From Rhizobium sp. Leaf371 (GTDB lineage: Bacteria > Pseudomonadota > Alphaproteobacteria > Rhizobiales > Rhizobiaceae): 64,000 nt of DNA. Under the pieces are notes generated by a model. It saw only the letters and a program-made list of their open reading frames with translations. It did no database searches and was not told the DNA's origin. A program made the translations under genes and the position numbers. Positions within the stretch are counted from its first letter, which is position 1; every line of letters begins with the position of its first letter. The DNA is taken from positions 310,001 through 374,000 of the forward strand of contig NZ_LMQB01000024.1 of NCBI RefSeq assembly GCF_001424045.1. Reading direction: 5' to 3'. Shown here piece after piece: positions 55,930-64,000 of the stretch.

Positions 55930-56982
55930 TCAGATGCCGAGCATGCGCCGGTTGGCGGCTTCGTCGGTGCCGCCGGTCGCAAAATCGTCGAACGCCTTTT
56001 CCGTCACGCGGATGATGTGGTGCTTGACGAACTCGGCCCCCTCGCGGGCACCGTCCTCCGGATGCTTCAAGGCGCATTCCCACTCGACCACGGCCCAGCC
56101 GTCGAAATCGTTCGCCGTCATCTTGGAAAACACCGCGCCGAAGTCCACCTGTCCGTCGCCGAGCGACCGGAAGCGACCGGCCCGGTTCACCCAGCTCTGG
56201 AAGCCGCCATAAACGCCCTGCCGACCCGTCGGGTTGAACTCCGCGTCCTTGACGTGGAACATCCGGATCCGGTCCTTGTAGATGTCGATATTGTCGAGAT
56301 AGTCCAGGCACTGCAGGATATAGTGCGAGGGATCGTAGAGCATGCAGGCGCGCGCGTGGTTGCCGGTGCGCTCCAGAAACATCTCATAGGTGATGCCGTC
56401 ATGCAGGTCTTCGCCCGGATGGATCTCGTAGCAGATGTCGACGCCGCAGTCCTCGGCATGGTCGAGGATCGGCGTCCAGCGCTTCGCCAGTTCATCGAAG
56501 GCGGTTTCCACCAGCCCCGCGGGGCGCTGCGGCCAGGGGTAGAGATAGGGCCAGGCGAGTGCGCCGGAAAAGCTTGCCATCGCGCTCAGACCGAGATGCT
56601 TCGACGCGGTCAGCGCAAGCTTCACCTGATCGACGGCCCATTCCTGCCGGGCCTTCGAATTGCCACGCACCTCCGGTGCCGCAAACCCGTCGAAACCTTC
56701 GTCATAGGCCGGGTGGACAGCGACTAGCTGACCCTGAAGATGCGTCGACAACTCGGTGATGACGACGCCATTGTCGCGCGCCTGCCCTGCCAGATCGTCG
56801 CAATAGCCCTTGGATTCCGCCGCTTTTCTGAGGTCGATCAGACGTGCGTCCCAAGTGGGCACCTGTACGCCCTTGTAGCCGATATCGGCTGCCCATTTCG
56901 TGATGGCATCGAAGGAATTGAACGGGGCTTCGTCGCCCGCAAACTGTGCCAGGAACAGACCCGGCCCCTTGATCGTCTTCAT
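55930..56982 (-). CDS. Sugar phosphate isomerase/epimerase-like TIM barrel
   Basis: A 350-residue xylose-isomerase-like TIM-barrel protein (AP endonuclease 2 family). Metal-ligand segments are YEIHPGEDLHDG, MLYDPSHYILQ, FHVKDAEFNPT and VVEWECALKH. Such proteins isomerise keto-inositols or sugar acids next to Gfo/Idh enzymes. GGAGGA about 8 nt upstream of the ATG. The preceding spacer carries both a terminator and a large palindrome, so this gene may have its own controlled start. Confidence 0.92.
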   Translation of the reverse strand: MKTIKGPGLFLAQFAGDEAPFNSFDAITKWAADIGYKGVQVPTWDARLIDLRKAAESKGYCDDLAGQARDNGVVITELSTHLQGQLVAVHPAYDEGFDGFAAPEVRGNSKARQEWAVDQVKLALTASKHLGLSAMASFSGALAWPYLYPWPQRPAGLVETAFDELAKRWTPILDHAEDCGVDICYEIHPGEDLHDGITYEMFLERTGNHARACMLYDPSHYILQCLDYLDNIDIYKDRIRMFHVKDAEFNPTGRQGVYGGFQSWVNRAGRFRSLGDGQVDFGAVFSKMTANDFDGWAVVEWECALKHPEDGAREGAEFVKHHIIRVTEKAFDDFATGGTDEAANRRMLGI

Positions 56983-57069
56983 CTTGCAATTCCTCCATCC
57001 TGTCGATCGGCCACAGCGCAGCGATCTCTCGCGCAGACACCTTCGCCTGCCGTTTATTGAGCAAATTCC

Positions 57070-57095
57070 GCTCGGCTGCAACGTTGCAGCCGAGC
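57070..57095. promoter_or_regulatory. 26-bp perfect palindrome, candidate LacI-family operator
   Basis: A perfect inverted repeat centred on ACGT with the core CTGCAACGTTGCAG, the CG-centred TGCAA-CG-TTGCA pattern of LacI/GalR operators. It sits between the attenuator of the binding-protein gene and the isomerase gene, about 90 nt upstream of the latter's start. It could also fold as RNA. Confidence 0.55.
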
Positions 57096-57173
57096 CCTAC
57101 GGTATCACTCTGCCATGTCGGCGCAACCCATTCCGGCCACCGCATCGCGACCTGGCGTCCGTTCAGAGGCATG

Positions 57174-57204
57174 AAAAAGCCGCCTGCGAACGTCCGCAGG
57201 CGGC
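57174..57204 (-). terminator. Terminator/attenuator after the sugar-binding protein gene
   Basis: On the minus strand GCCGCCTGCG pairs with CGCAGGCGGC over a short loop and is followed by CTTTTTC; 13 nt past the binding-protein stop. It probably allows strong expression of the binding protein relative to the downstream enzymes. Confidence 0.88.
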
Positions 57205-57217
57205 TTTTGATCGATGA

Positions 57218-58174
57218 TCAGAACGGGGAATCCGGGAAATAGAACTTCTCGGCATTTTCCTTGGTCACGAGCGTCGCGTCGAGCGTGTAGGTGCCGCTGA
57301 CGGGCACCTGATCGTAGAGCGCGGACGCCGTCAGTTCCATCGCCGTGCCGACCATGGCCGGGGGATAGAGAACATCGACCGGGATCATCGTGTCGCCGTC
57401 CATGACTTTCTTGATCATGTCCTTGGAACCGGCACCGGCGACGACATACTGGATGTCCTTGCGGCCGGACTGCTCGATGGCCTGCAGCACGCCGACAGCC
57501 ATGTCGTCGTCCTGGCACCACACCACGTCGATCTTCTGGTACTTGGTCAGGAAGTCCTGCATGACCTTGAAGGCATCGTCGCGGTTCCAGTTGCCGAACT
57601 GGCGGTCGAGCACCTTGACGTTGGAGCCGGCGATACCCTTGTCGAAACCGTCCTGGCGCTGCTGATCGATCGGGATCGGCAGGCCGCGAATGACCACGAC
57701 CTGCGCGTCCGGCGTCTTGCCGGCGATGTACTTGCCGGCGACTTCGCCGAGCGCCGGATTGTTGCCGGCGACGTAAAGGTCGCGGATCGTGTCGTCATTG
57801 ACGCTCGGGGCACGGTCGACGATGGTGACGAACTTGCCCTTGTCCTTGACCTCCTTGATGGCGTTGACCAGCGGATCCGGGTCGGACGGCAGGATGACGA
57901 GGGCGTCGATGCCCTGCGTGTTCAGGTCCTGCACGGCATTGGCCTGGTTGGCGGCGTCCGGCGATGTCTTGACGATGACGTTGAGGCCGGGATGCTCGGC
58001 CATCAAGAGCTTCGCGACGCGCTCGGCATGGAAGACCACGCCGGAAGTCCAGCCGTGGTCGGCGGCCGGAATCGAGACGCCGATCGTCTTCGTCTCCTGC
58101 GCGAAGGCCCCGCCGGACAAGGCTGTGCCTGCCAGCGCCATTGCGAATGCCAGTCCCAGTATACGTTTCTTCAT
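57218..58174 (-). CDS. Sugar ABC transporter substrate-binding protein (ribose/xylose type)
   Basis: A 318-residue periplasmic protein with a Sec signal (LGLAFAMALAGTALSGGAFA). The mature part starts KTIGVSIPAADHGW, the type I periplasmic-binding fold (RbsB-like), with later GIDALVILPSDPDPLV and CQDDDMAVGVLQAIEQSG. GGAGGAG before the ATG. It is the third gene of an ATPase-permease-binding protein operon; the substrate is most likely a pentose, hexose or cyclitol. Confidence 0.95.
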   Translation of the reverse strand: MKKRILGLAFAMALAGTALSGGAFAQETKTIGVSIPAADHGWTSGVVFHAERVAKLLMAEHPGLNVIVKTSPDAANQANAVQDLNTQGIDALVILPSDPDPLVNAIKEVKDKGKFVTIVDRAPSVNDDTIRDLYVAGNNPALGEVAGKYIAGKTPDAQVVVIRGLPIPIDQQRQDGFDKGIAGSNVKVLDRQFGNWNRDDAFKVMQDFLTKYQKIDVVWCQDDDMAVGVLQAIEQSGRKDIQYVVAGAGSKDMIKKVMDGDTMIPVDVLYPPAMVGTAMELTASALYDQVPVSGTYTLDATLVTKENAEKFYFPDSPF

Positions 58175-58241
58175 GGTGTTCTCCTCCCAATGATGCGGGC
58201 TTCTGGGCATTGGCCCGGGCGCCCGCAAACCCTTATCCTGT

Positions 58242-59246
58242 CTATGGCCGGCGGATCAGGAACCTCTGGACCAGCATGGCGATGATGATGATGGCGCCCT
58301 GGATCGCGCTCAGCAGGTATTCGCTGACCACATTCGACAGGAGCATGATATTGCCGACGATCTCCAGAATGAACGCGCCGCAGATCGTCCCCCAGATGCG
58401 CCCGACGCCGCCACGCAGCGCCGTGCCGCCGACCACGACCGCGGTGATCGCCTGCAGTTCCCAGAGAATGCCGGTGGTGGCAGAGGTCGAGCCGAGCCGG
58501 GGCACGTAGATGAGGACCGCGATGGCGACGCAGAGACCCTGGATGATATAGGCGATGGTGCGGACGCGGTTGACCTTGATGCCGGAATAGCGCGCGACAT
58601 CCTCGTTGGAGCCGACGGCCACGACATGCCGGCCGTAGCGCGTGCGATAGAGCACGAAGGCACCGATGGCGGCGGTGACGAAGATGACGACGATCGGCAC
58701 GGGAACGCCGAGAATGGTGCCGAAATAGGCCGGACGATAGAGCGACTGCACGGCGGGATCGCGAAGCGTGATGGCGCCGCCCTGCGACAGCCATGTCGTG
58801 AGACCACGATAGATGCCCATCGCCCCGAGCGTCGCGATGAAGGGCTCGATCCGCCCGACGGTGGTGACGAGACCGTTGGCAAGGCCGCAGACGGCCCCCA
58901 CGAGCACCGCGATACCGACGCCCGCGAGCAGCGTCATCGTGGGATCGCCCCCCGCCCCGCTGTTGAGAAACAGGATCATGACGCTCGCGACGAAGGCGAC
59001 CATGGCGCCGACGGAGAGATCGAGCCCGCCCGACGAGATGACGAAGGTCGCGCCGACGGCGATGACCGCGATGAAGGCGCTGCGCGCAAGCACGTTGGTC
59101 AGGTTGTCGATGCTGAGAAAGTTCGGATGCGCGAAGGCACCGAGCACAAGAAGAAGCGCCAGCGCGATGAACGGCGCGACGGCCCCCAGATCGATGTTGC
59201 GAATGGATCGCGCCGGCTTTGCGCCGTTTGCCGTCATATTGGTCAT
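58242..59246 (-). CDS. Sugar ABC transporter permease (RbsC-like)
   Basis: A 334-residue integral membrane protein with about nine helices; SSGGLDLSVGAMVAF and VGGTALRGGVGRIWGT are RbsC-type motifs contacting the ATPase. The stop of the upstream ATPase gene overlaps an in-frame GTG (GTGA) 15 nt before the chosen ATG, so the true start may be either. The product forms a homodimer channel with the single fused ATPase. Confidence 0.93.
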   Translation of the reverse strand: MTNMTANGAKPARSIRNIDLGAVAPFIALALLLVLGAFAHPNFLSIDNLTNVLARSAFIAVIAVGATFVISSGGLDLSVGAMVAFVASVMILFLNSGAGGDPTMTLLAGVGIAVLVGAVCGLANGLVTTVGRIEPFIATLGAMGIYRGLTTWLSQGGAITLRDPAVQSLYRPAYFGTILGVPVPIVVIFVTAAIGAFVLYRTRYGRHVVAVGSNEDVARYSGIKVNRVRTIAYIIQGLCVAIAVLIYVPRLGSTSATTGILWELQAITAVVVGGTALRGGVGRIWGTICGAFILEIVGNIMLLSNVVSEYLLSAIQGAIIIIAMLVQRFLIRRP

Positions 59247-59257
59247 TGTCCCCCGCG

Positions 59258-60787
59258 TCACGCGGCCTCCCCAGAAACGCCGCCGGAAACCCCCGTCGCC
59301 AGCACGACGATATCGTCTTCCGTCATCCGCTCGCCTGCGACCTCGCCGACGATGTGCCCCGACCGCATGACGACGATCCGGTCGCAGATGCCGATCAGTT
59401 CCGGCATTTCCGAGGAGACCACGATGATGGACCGGCCCTCCTCGGCCAGACGGGCAATGAAGGCGTAGATCTGTTCTTTCGTGCCGATATCGATGCCGCG
59501 CGTCGGCTCGTCGATGATGACGATCTGCGGATCGAGCAGCATCATCTTGGCGATCAGCAGCTTCTGCTGGTTGCCGCCGGAGAGCTGGCCCGCGAGCAGG
59601 TCCTTGCGGCCGGTGCGGATATCGAAATCCCGGATCGCCGTATCGAGCGCCGTCTCTTCTTTCCTGCGATCCACCTGCAGGCCGCGCACGAAGCGACCGA
59701 GCGAAGCGAGCGTCAGATTGACCCGCAGATCCTTGGCAAGGAGAAGCCCCTTGCCTTTGCGATCTTCCGAGAGATAGACGATGCCGGCCTTGAGACTGGC
59801 ATGGACGTCGCGAAACTGTGCCGGGCGGCCATGCAGCATGACCGTGCCATGCGCCGGGCGAAGGCCGACCATCCCCTCCATCAGCTCCGTACGCCCTGCC
59901 CCGACGAGACCGGCGAACCCGAGGATCTCGCCCTTGCCGAGCCTGAAGGCGGCATTGGTTGCGTAACCGGGAACGGACAGACCGGAAACCTCCAGCACCG
60001 TCTCGCGCGATGCGACAGACACGCGGTCGGGATAAAGCTTGGCGACATCGCGGCCGACCATGAGCCGCGCCATATCGGCGGGCTGAAGCGTGGACGCCGC
60101 ATGCGTCGCGACGGTGCGGCCATCGCGCAGCACGGTGACCGTGTCGGCGATATCCTTCACCTCCGGCAGGCGGTGCGAAATATAAAGGACTGCAATGCCA
60201 CGGGCGCGAATGTGCCGGATCACCTGCAGCAGTGCTGCCGTCTCGTGCGGCGTCAGCGACGCGGTGGGTTCGTCGAAGATGACGACGCGATGCGGCACCA
60301 GCAGCACGCGGGCGATCTGCACGAGTTGTCGCTGGGCGATCGACAGCCGGGAAACGACCGTTTTCGGATCGATGTCAGCGCCCAGCGCACGGACCGCCGC
60401 ACGCGCGCCCTCGTTCATCGTCTTGTCGTCGAGCGTCAGCCCGCGGACGACTTCGCGGCCGAGATAGATGTTCTGGGCAACGGTGAGATCGGGCGCGAGC
60501 AGAATCTCCTGGTGAACCAGCACGATGCCGCGGCCTTCCGCATCGACGGGTCCCGACAGCACCACCGGTTGGCCATCGATCAGGATCTCTCCCCGCGTCG
60601 GCGGAAGATTGCCGGCGATCAGCTTCATCAGCGTCGATTTGCCGGCCCCGTTCTCGCCGATGATCGCATGCACCTTGCCGGCCTCGATCGTGAGATCGAT
60701 CCCCTTCAAAACCTCGACGATCCCGAACGTCTTGGAGAGCCCGTTCGTCTGCAGCACCGGCGAAGCCGACAGGGGAGCAGCGCTCAT
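59258..60787 (-). CDS. Sugar ABC transporter ATP-binding protein (RbsA-like, fused)
   Basis: A 509-residue protein with two nucleotide-binding domains. The first has GENGAGKST, LSIAQRQ and VVIFDEPTA; the second has the degenerate Walker A GLVGAGRTEL usual for this subfamily, LSGGNQQK and IVIIDEPTRG. GGAG eight nucleotides before the ATG. First gene of the operon. Its upstream region is described separately. Confidence 0.96.
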   Translation of the reverse strand: MSAAPLSASPVLQTNGLSKTFGIVEVLKGIDLTIEAGKVHAIIGENGAGKSTLMKLIAGNLPPTRGEILIDGQPVVLSGPVDAEGRGIVLVHQEILLAPDLTVAQNIYLGREVVRGLTLDDKTMNEGARAAVRALGADIDPKTVVSRLSIAQRQLVQIARVLLVPHRVVIFDEPTASLTPHETAALLQVIRHIRARGIAVLYISHRLPEVKDIADTVTVLRDGRTVATHAASTLQPADMARLMVGRDVAKLYPDRVSVASRETVLEVSGLSVPGYATNAAFRLGKGEILGFAGLVGAGRTELMEGMVGLRPAHGTVMLHGRPAQFRDVHASLKAGIVYLSEDRKGKGLLLAKDLRVNLTLASLGRFVRGLQVDRRKEETALDTAIRDFDIRTGRKDLLAGQLSGGNQQKLLIAKMMLLDPQIVIIDEPTRGIDIGTKEQIYAFIARLAEEGRSIIVVSSEMPELIGICDRIVVMRSGHIVGEVAGERMTEDDIVVLATGVSGGVSGEAA

Positions 60788-61122
60788 GCGGCGCTCCGCG
60801 CCGTGCAGCCCAGGGCACCGCAGCATCGATCAGACAAGACAATGAGTACGGGATGGCTTACGGACGGATCTCCCCCGCAAGCGCGCAATGGTGCTGTCGA
60901 AATCACGCTCAATCTCCTCCGGGATCGAAGCTAGCGCAATTGATGAGGTACGTAAAGCAGCTTTGTGGGCCCGATCACGGAGAGGTGTTCACCCTCCCTA
61001 AGATATTGTTAAATTACGATTTACCGGAATTCTGAGGGTATCGGCACGTGGAAACGCGATCGGCGCGTCCGCTTTCACGAACGCGCCGATCTTCCGATGC
61101 CAGAAGAGGGGCCAAACCGGCC
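60788..61122. other. Intergenic region upstream of the sugar ABC operon
   Basis: 335 nt that hold the ABC operon promoter and the xylA 3' end. Visible elements are the 11-bp odd-centred repeat AAAGCAGCTTT at 60954-60964, an imperfect repeat around 60979-60997, an AT-rich stretch at 61000-61030 that may hold the promoter, and the xylA hairpin. No gene was seen. Confidence 0.45.
61058..61091 (-). terminator. Hairpin after xylA
   Basis: An 11-bp perfect stem GATCGGCGCGT/ACGCGCCGATC with a 12-nt loop, 32 nt past the xylA stop. The following T-run is only three bases. Confidence 0.6.
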
Positions 61123-62430
61123 TTAGACGTAGCGGTTGACGACGTTCTCCAGGTATTCCTGCCGGCCCGAGCGTGGGGTCGGATTGAGATCGGTCGCTTC
61201 CACATGGGCTGCGAGATCTTCGAGCGACATTGAAGTGAGCCGCTTGCGACCCTCCTCCGTGCTCCAGCCCGCATAGCGCTCGTCGAGCGGACCGGACAGC
61301 GCCTTGTCCTCGATCATCTTTGCGGCAGCCTTCAGACCGCGTGCGCAGCAATCCATCCCGCCGATATGACCGATCAGCAGGTCTTCGGCATCCAGCGACT
61401 GACGGCGCAGCTTGGCGTCGAAATTGGTGCCGCCCGTTGTGAAGCCGCCGCCGGCCAGAACCTGATAATAGGCCAGCGCCATTTCCGGCACATTGTTGGG
61501 GAATTGGTCGGTATCCCAGCCGGACTGATAGTCGTTGCGGTTCATGTCGATCGAGCCGAACAGGCCGAGCGCGTTGGCGAGCGACAGCTCATGCTCGAAG
61601 GAGTGGCCGGCAAGGATGGCATGGCCCTGCTCGATGTTCAGCTTGACCTCGTTTTCGAGCCCGTAGGACTTGAGGAAGCCGTAGACCGTCGCGACGTCGT
61701 AGTCGTACTGATGCTTCGTCGGTTCCTGCGGCTTCGGCTCGATCAGGATCGCGCCCTTGAAGCCGATCTTGTGCTTGTATTCCACAACCATGTTGACGAA
61801 GCGGCCGAGCTGGTCGAGTTCCTGCTTCAGATTGGTGTTGAGCAGCGTCTCGTAGCCTTCGCGCCCGCCCCAGAGCACATAATTTTCGCCGCCGAGCTTC
61901 ACGGTCGCGTCCATGCAGGTCTTGACCGTTGCAGCCGCGAAAGCGAACACATCCGGATCCGGATTGGTCGCCGCACCCGACATGTAGCGGCGGTGGGAGA
62001 AGAGGTTCGCTGTGCCCCAGAGCAGCTTGACGCCGGTTTCCTGCTGTTTGCCGGCGAAGTAATCGACGATCTCGTTCAGGTTCCTGGTGTTTTCCGCAAA
62101 GGTCTTGCCCTCGGGACGCACGTCGGCATCGTGGAAGCAGTAATAGGGAACGCCGAGCAGATCGAAGAATTCGAACGCCACGTCGGCCTTCAGCTTGGCC
62201 GCCTTCATGCTGTCCTCGAACCAGGGACGCTCGAAGGTTTGCCCGCCGAAAGGGTCGCCGCCCGGCCAGACGAAGGTGTGCCAGTAGGCAACGGCAAAGC
62301 GCAGATGCTCTTCCATCCGCTTGCCCATGACCACTTCGTTCGGGTCGTAATGGCGGAAGGCCAGCGGGTTCGTGCTGTCAGGGCCTTCGAAGCGGATCTT
62401 CTGGATATCCTTGAAATAACCCGTGCTCAT
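61123..62430 (-). CDS. xylA: Xylose isomerase
   Basis: Converts D-xylose to D-xylulose. The 435-residue metal-dependent TIM-barrel enzyme has the catalytic His/Asp segment [25 protein letters not shown], the metal-ligand region [15 protein letters not shown] and [25 protein letters not shown] seven nucleotides before the [11 protein letters not shown]; the longer frame into xylB is rejected. Second gene of xylBA, 31 nt after xylB. Confidence 0.98.
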   Translation of the reverse strand: MSTGYFKDIQKIRFEGPDSTNPLAFRHYDPNEVVMGKRMEEHLRFAVAYWHTFVWPGGDPFGGQTFERPWFEDSMKAAKLKADVAFEFFDLLGVPYYCFHDADVRPEGKTFAENTRNLNEIVDYFAGKQQETGVKLLWGTANLFSHRRYMSGAATNPDPDVFAFAAATVKTCMDATVKLGGENYVLWGGREGYETLLNTNLKQELDQLGRFVNMVVEYKHKIGFKGAILIEPKPQEPTKHQYDYDVATVYGFLKSYGLENEVKLNIEQGHAILAGHSFEHELSLANALGLFGSIDMNRNDYQSGWDTDQFPNNVPEMALAYYQVLAGGGFTTGGTNFDAKLRRQSLDAEDLLIGHIGGMDCCARGLKAAAKMIEDKALSGPLDERYAGWSTEEGRKRLTSMSLEDLAAHVEATDLNPTPRSGRQEYLENVVNRYV

Positions 62431-62461
62431 GATGTTTCCTCCAATAGGTCGATGTTCGGGA

Positions 62462-63913
62462 TCAGTAGGCGGCGCGGATGGCGGGGTAGAGCCGGCCATA
62501 GCGCTGATAGGCATCGTCGTAAGCCTCGCGCAGCGAAGCGACCGGCGCGACCGTGTGGGCGGTCTTCGGCGGCGTGAAGACGGAAAGGGGATCGGCAGCG
62601 GTGGCCGCGACCAGGCCGAGACGGGCAGCACCGAAGGCCGCGCCGAAATCGCCATCGGCCGGCACATCGACCGGCAGGTCGAGCGCGGTCGCGATCGATG
62701 CCAGCCAAAGGGTCGAGCGCGAGCCGCCGCCGATCGCCGTGACCCGGTGCAGCTGGGTGCCCGCACGTCTCAAGGCTTCGAGGCTGTCGCGGATGGCGAA
62801 GGACACGCCTTCCAGAACCGCCTGCGTCAGCACGGCCCGGCTGCTTTCATGGCCCAGCCCGATGAAGGCGCCGCGGATGGTGGCGTCGTTGTGCGGCGTG
62901 CGCTCGCCCGAGAGATAGGGAAGGAAGGTGACGCCCGTCGGGGCCTGGAGCGTGTCCCCCAGCTCCCGCGTCAGCTCCGAGGCGCTGCGGCCGGTGACGC
63001 CGGCATGCCAATTGAGCGCATCGGTCGCCGACAGGATCACGCCCATCTGGTGCCAGGTGTCCGGCAGGGCATGGCAGAAGGCGTGGACCGCACTTTCCGG
63101 ATTGGGCAGGTAGCGCGCATTGGCCGCAAACAGCACGCCCGAGGTGCCGAGCGAGACGAAGGCCTGGCCCTCGCCGATCGTGCCCATGCCGCAGGCGGAC
63201 GCCGCATTGTCGCCCGCACCGCCCGCGACGACGACACCGGCGCCCATGCCCCAGCCGGACGCGAGGTCCGACTTCAGCGTGCCCGCGGGCGCCGTGCCCT
63301 CGACCAGCGACGGCATCTGTCGCTCGCTCAGGCCGGTTGCCGCCAAGAGGCTCTCCGACCAGGCCCGCTTGCCCGTATCGAGCCAGGACGTGCCGGCCGA
63401 ATCCGACATGTCCGACATATGCTCTCCGGTCAGCCAGAGGCGCAGATAGTCCTTCGGCAGCAGCACCCAGCGGACCTTGGCAAACACCTCCGGCTCGTGC
63501 TTGGCCACCCAGGCAAGTTTCGGCGCGGTGAAGCCGGGGAAGACGATATTGCCGGTGATGGCGCGGAACTGCGGATCGGCATCGAGCGCCGCGGCCTCGG
63601 CATGCGAGCGCGTGTCGTTCCAGAGAATGCAGGGGCGCAGCACGCTGTCGCTGTCGTCGAGCAGCGTTGCGCCATGCATATGACCGGAAAGTCCGATACC
63701 GCGCACGGCGGCAAGCTCCGTCGGATGCGATGCCTTCAGCCCCGCGATCGCTTCCTGCGTCGCGCGGATCCAGTCGGCGGGGTCCTGCTCGGACCAGCCG
63801 GGATGGGGGCGCAGCACGTCGCAGGCGCCGGTCGCCGAACCGACGATGCGCTGTTCGCCGTCGATAAGCAGCGCCTTGACGCCCGATGTGCCGAGATCGA
63901 TGCCGAGATACAT
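62462..63913 (-). CDS. xylB: Xylulokinase
   Basis: Phosphorylates D-xylulose to xylulose-5-phosphate. The 483-residue FGGY-family kinase starts [17 protein letters not shown] (phosphate loop), has the base/substrate motif GHMHGATLL, and [19 protein letters not shown] near the C-terminus. AGGAG seven nucleotides before the ATG lies just after the stop of the upstream gene, indicating an operon with a regulator followed by xylB and xylA. Confidence 0.98.
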   Translation of the reverse strand: MYLGIDLGTSGVKALLIDGEQRIVGSATGACDVLRPHPGWSEQDPADWIRATQEAIAGLKASHPTELAAVRGIGLSGHMHGATLLDDSDSVLRPCILWNDTRSHAEAAALDADPQFRAITGNIVFPGFTAPKLAWVAKHEPEVFAKVRWVLLPKDYLRLWLTGEHMSDMSDSAGTSWLDTGKRAWSESLLAATGLSERQMPSLVEGTAPAGTLKSDLASGWGMGAGVVVAGGAGDNAASACGMGTIGEGQAFVSLGTSGVLFAANARYLPNPESAVHAFCHALPDTWHQMGVILSATDALNWHAGVTGRSASELTRELGDTLQAPTGVTFLPYLSGERTPHNDATIRGAFIGLGHESSRAVLTQAVLEGVSFAIRDSLEALRRAGTQLHRVTAIGGGSRSTLWLASIATALDLPVDVPADGDFGAAFGAARLGLVAATAADPLSVFTPPKTAHTVAPVASLREAYDDAYQRYGRLYPAIRAAY

Positions 63914-63922
63914 GAAATGCTC

Positions 63923-64000
63923 CTAGTTTTCGCCGCTTGCCAAACCGAATGGGCGAAGCGCGTTGCCGTCCGCCTCGTCTGCGAACGGCAGGTTGTCTTT
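63923..64000 (-). CDS. 3' end of a gene upstream of xylB, probably a LacI-family regulator
   Basis: Only 25 residues are inside the window (KDNLPFADEADGNALRPFGL and then ASGEN, stop TAG). The frame is open to the window edge. Position directly before xylB and the type of C-terminus suggest the xylose regulator, as seen in rhizobial xyl loci, but the fragment is too short to prove it. Confidence 0.55.
   Translation of the reverse strand, partial: KDNLPFADEADGNALRPFGLASGEN

Overview
The window is a 64 kb piece of a high-GC alphaproteobacterial chromosome, most likely from the Rhizobiaceae (Agrobacterium/Rhizobium/Sinorhizobium/Shinella type). The evidence is the gene order glgP-glgB-glgC-glgA-pgm known from Agrobacterium, a four-subunit sarcosine oxidase operon, an alphaproteobacterial aa3-oxidase subunit IV, an ornithine decarboxylase with a long structured leader, and the prevalence of ribose-type sugar ABC genes and LacI, MarR and LysR regulators. 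No tRNA, rRNA, insertion sequence, prophage block, integrase or CRISPR array was seen. Coding density is high and coordinates are consistent with an ordinary, stable chromosome region.

Layout. (1) 1-8.4 kb: the 3' end of ilvD, then three co-directional genes for a transglutaminase/DUF2126 amidoligase fusion, a circularly permuted ATP-grasp/alpha-E fusion, and a second transglutaminase. This is the most interesting block: a predicted peptide-bond-forming and peptide-cleaving system with no established substrate. (2) 8.6-9.9 kb: an orphan TadG-like VWA protein. (3) 10.1-19.3 kb: the glycogen operon glgPBCA-pgm, closed by a bidirectional terminator. (4) 19.4-20.8 kb: a TPR lipoprotein and rpsU (bS21). 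(5) 21.3-26.5 kb: sarcosine oxidase soxBDAG. (6) 26.5-30.4 kb, minus strand: a DUF2332 protein, a MaoC hydratase, glgX, and the small aa3-oxidase subunit IV. (7) 30.5-35.1 kb: a class I amidotransferase-like hydrolase, a 2-hydroxyacid dehydrogenase, LacI and MarR regulators, and a creatininase-family amidohydrolase. (8) 35.2-37.3 kb: a COG0523 (CobW/ZNG1-type) metal GTPase overlapping a WD40 protein gene. (9) 37.4-41.3 kb: a three-domain cell-wall hydrolase, a serine hydrolase, a glyoxalase-superfamily protein and a GNAT enzyme. (10) 41.4-46.0 kb: ornithine decarboxylase with its leader, a LysR regulator, and a DUF1007/NiCoT nickel-cobalt export pair. (11) 46.0-54.5 kb: mixed housekeeping genes (two GNATs, DUF533, eda, CYTH and CHAD neighbours, a WYL regulator with a VOC protein, trhO, a GH1 beta-glucosidase). 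(12) 54.7-64 kb, minus strand: a sugar ABC transporter with a Gfo/Idh/MocA dehydrogenase and a TIM-barrel isomerase, next to xylB-xylA and the tail of a probable regulator gene.

Functionally, the carbon theme dominates. The glg genes store and mobilise glucose units, and glgX sits apart on the other strand. xylA/xylB feed xylose into the pentose phosphate pathway, eda closes the Entner-Doudoroff pathway, and the ABC block imports and oxidises an unidentified sugar or cyclitol. Sarcosine oxidase links methylated glycine to one-carbon metabolism. A second theme is transition-metal handling: the COG0523 protein and the NiCoT exporter both carry long His-rich segments.

Starts were chosen by Shine-Dalgarno position, family length and gene overlaps, so many are shorter than the longest open frame. 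Domain assignments come from reading the sequences and remembering families. No database search was possible.
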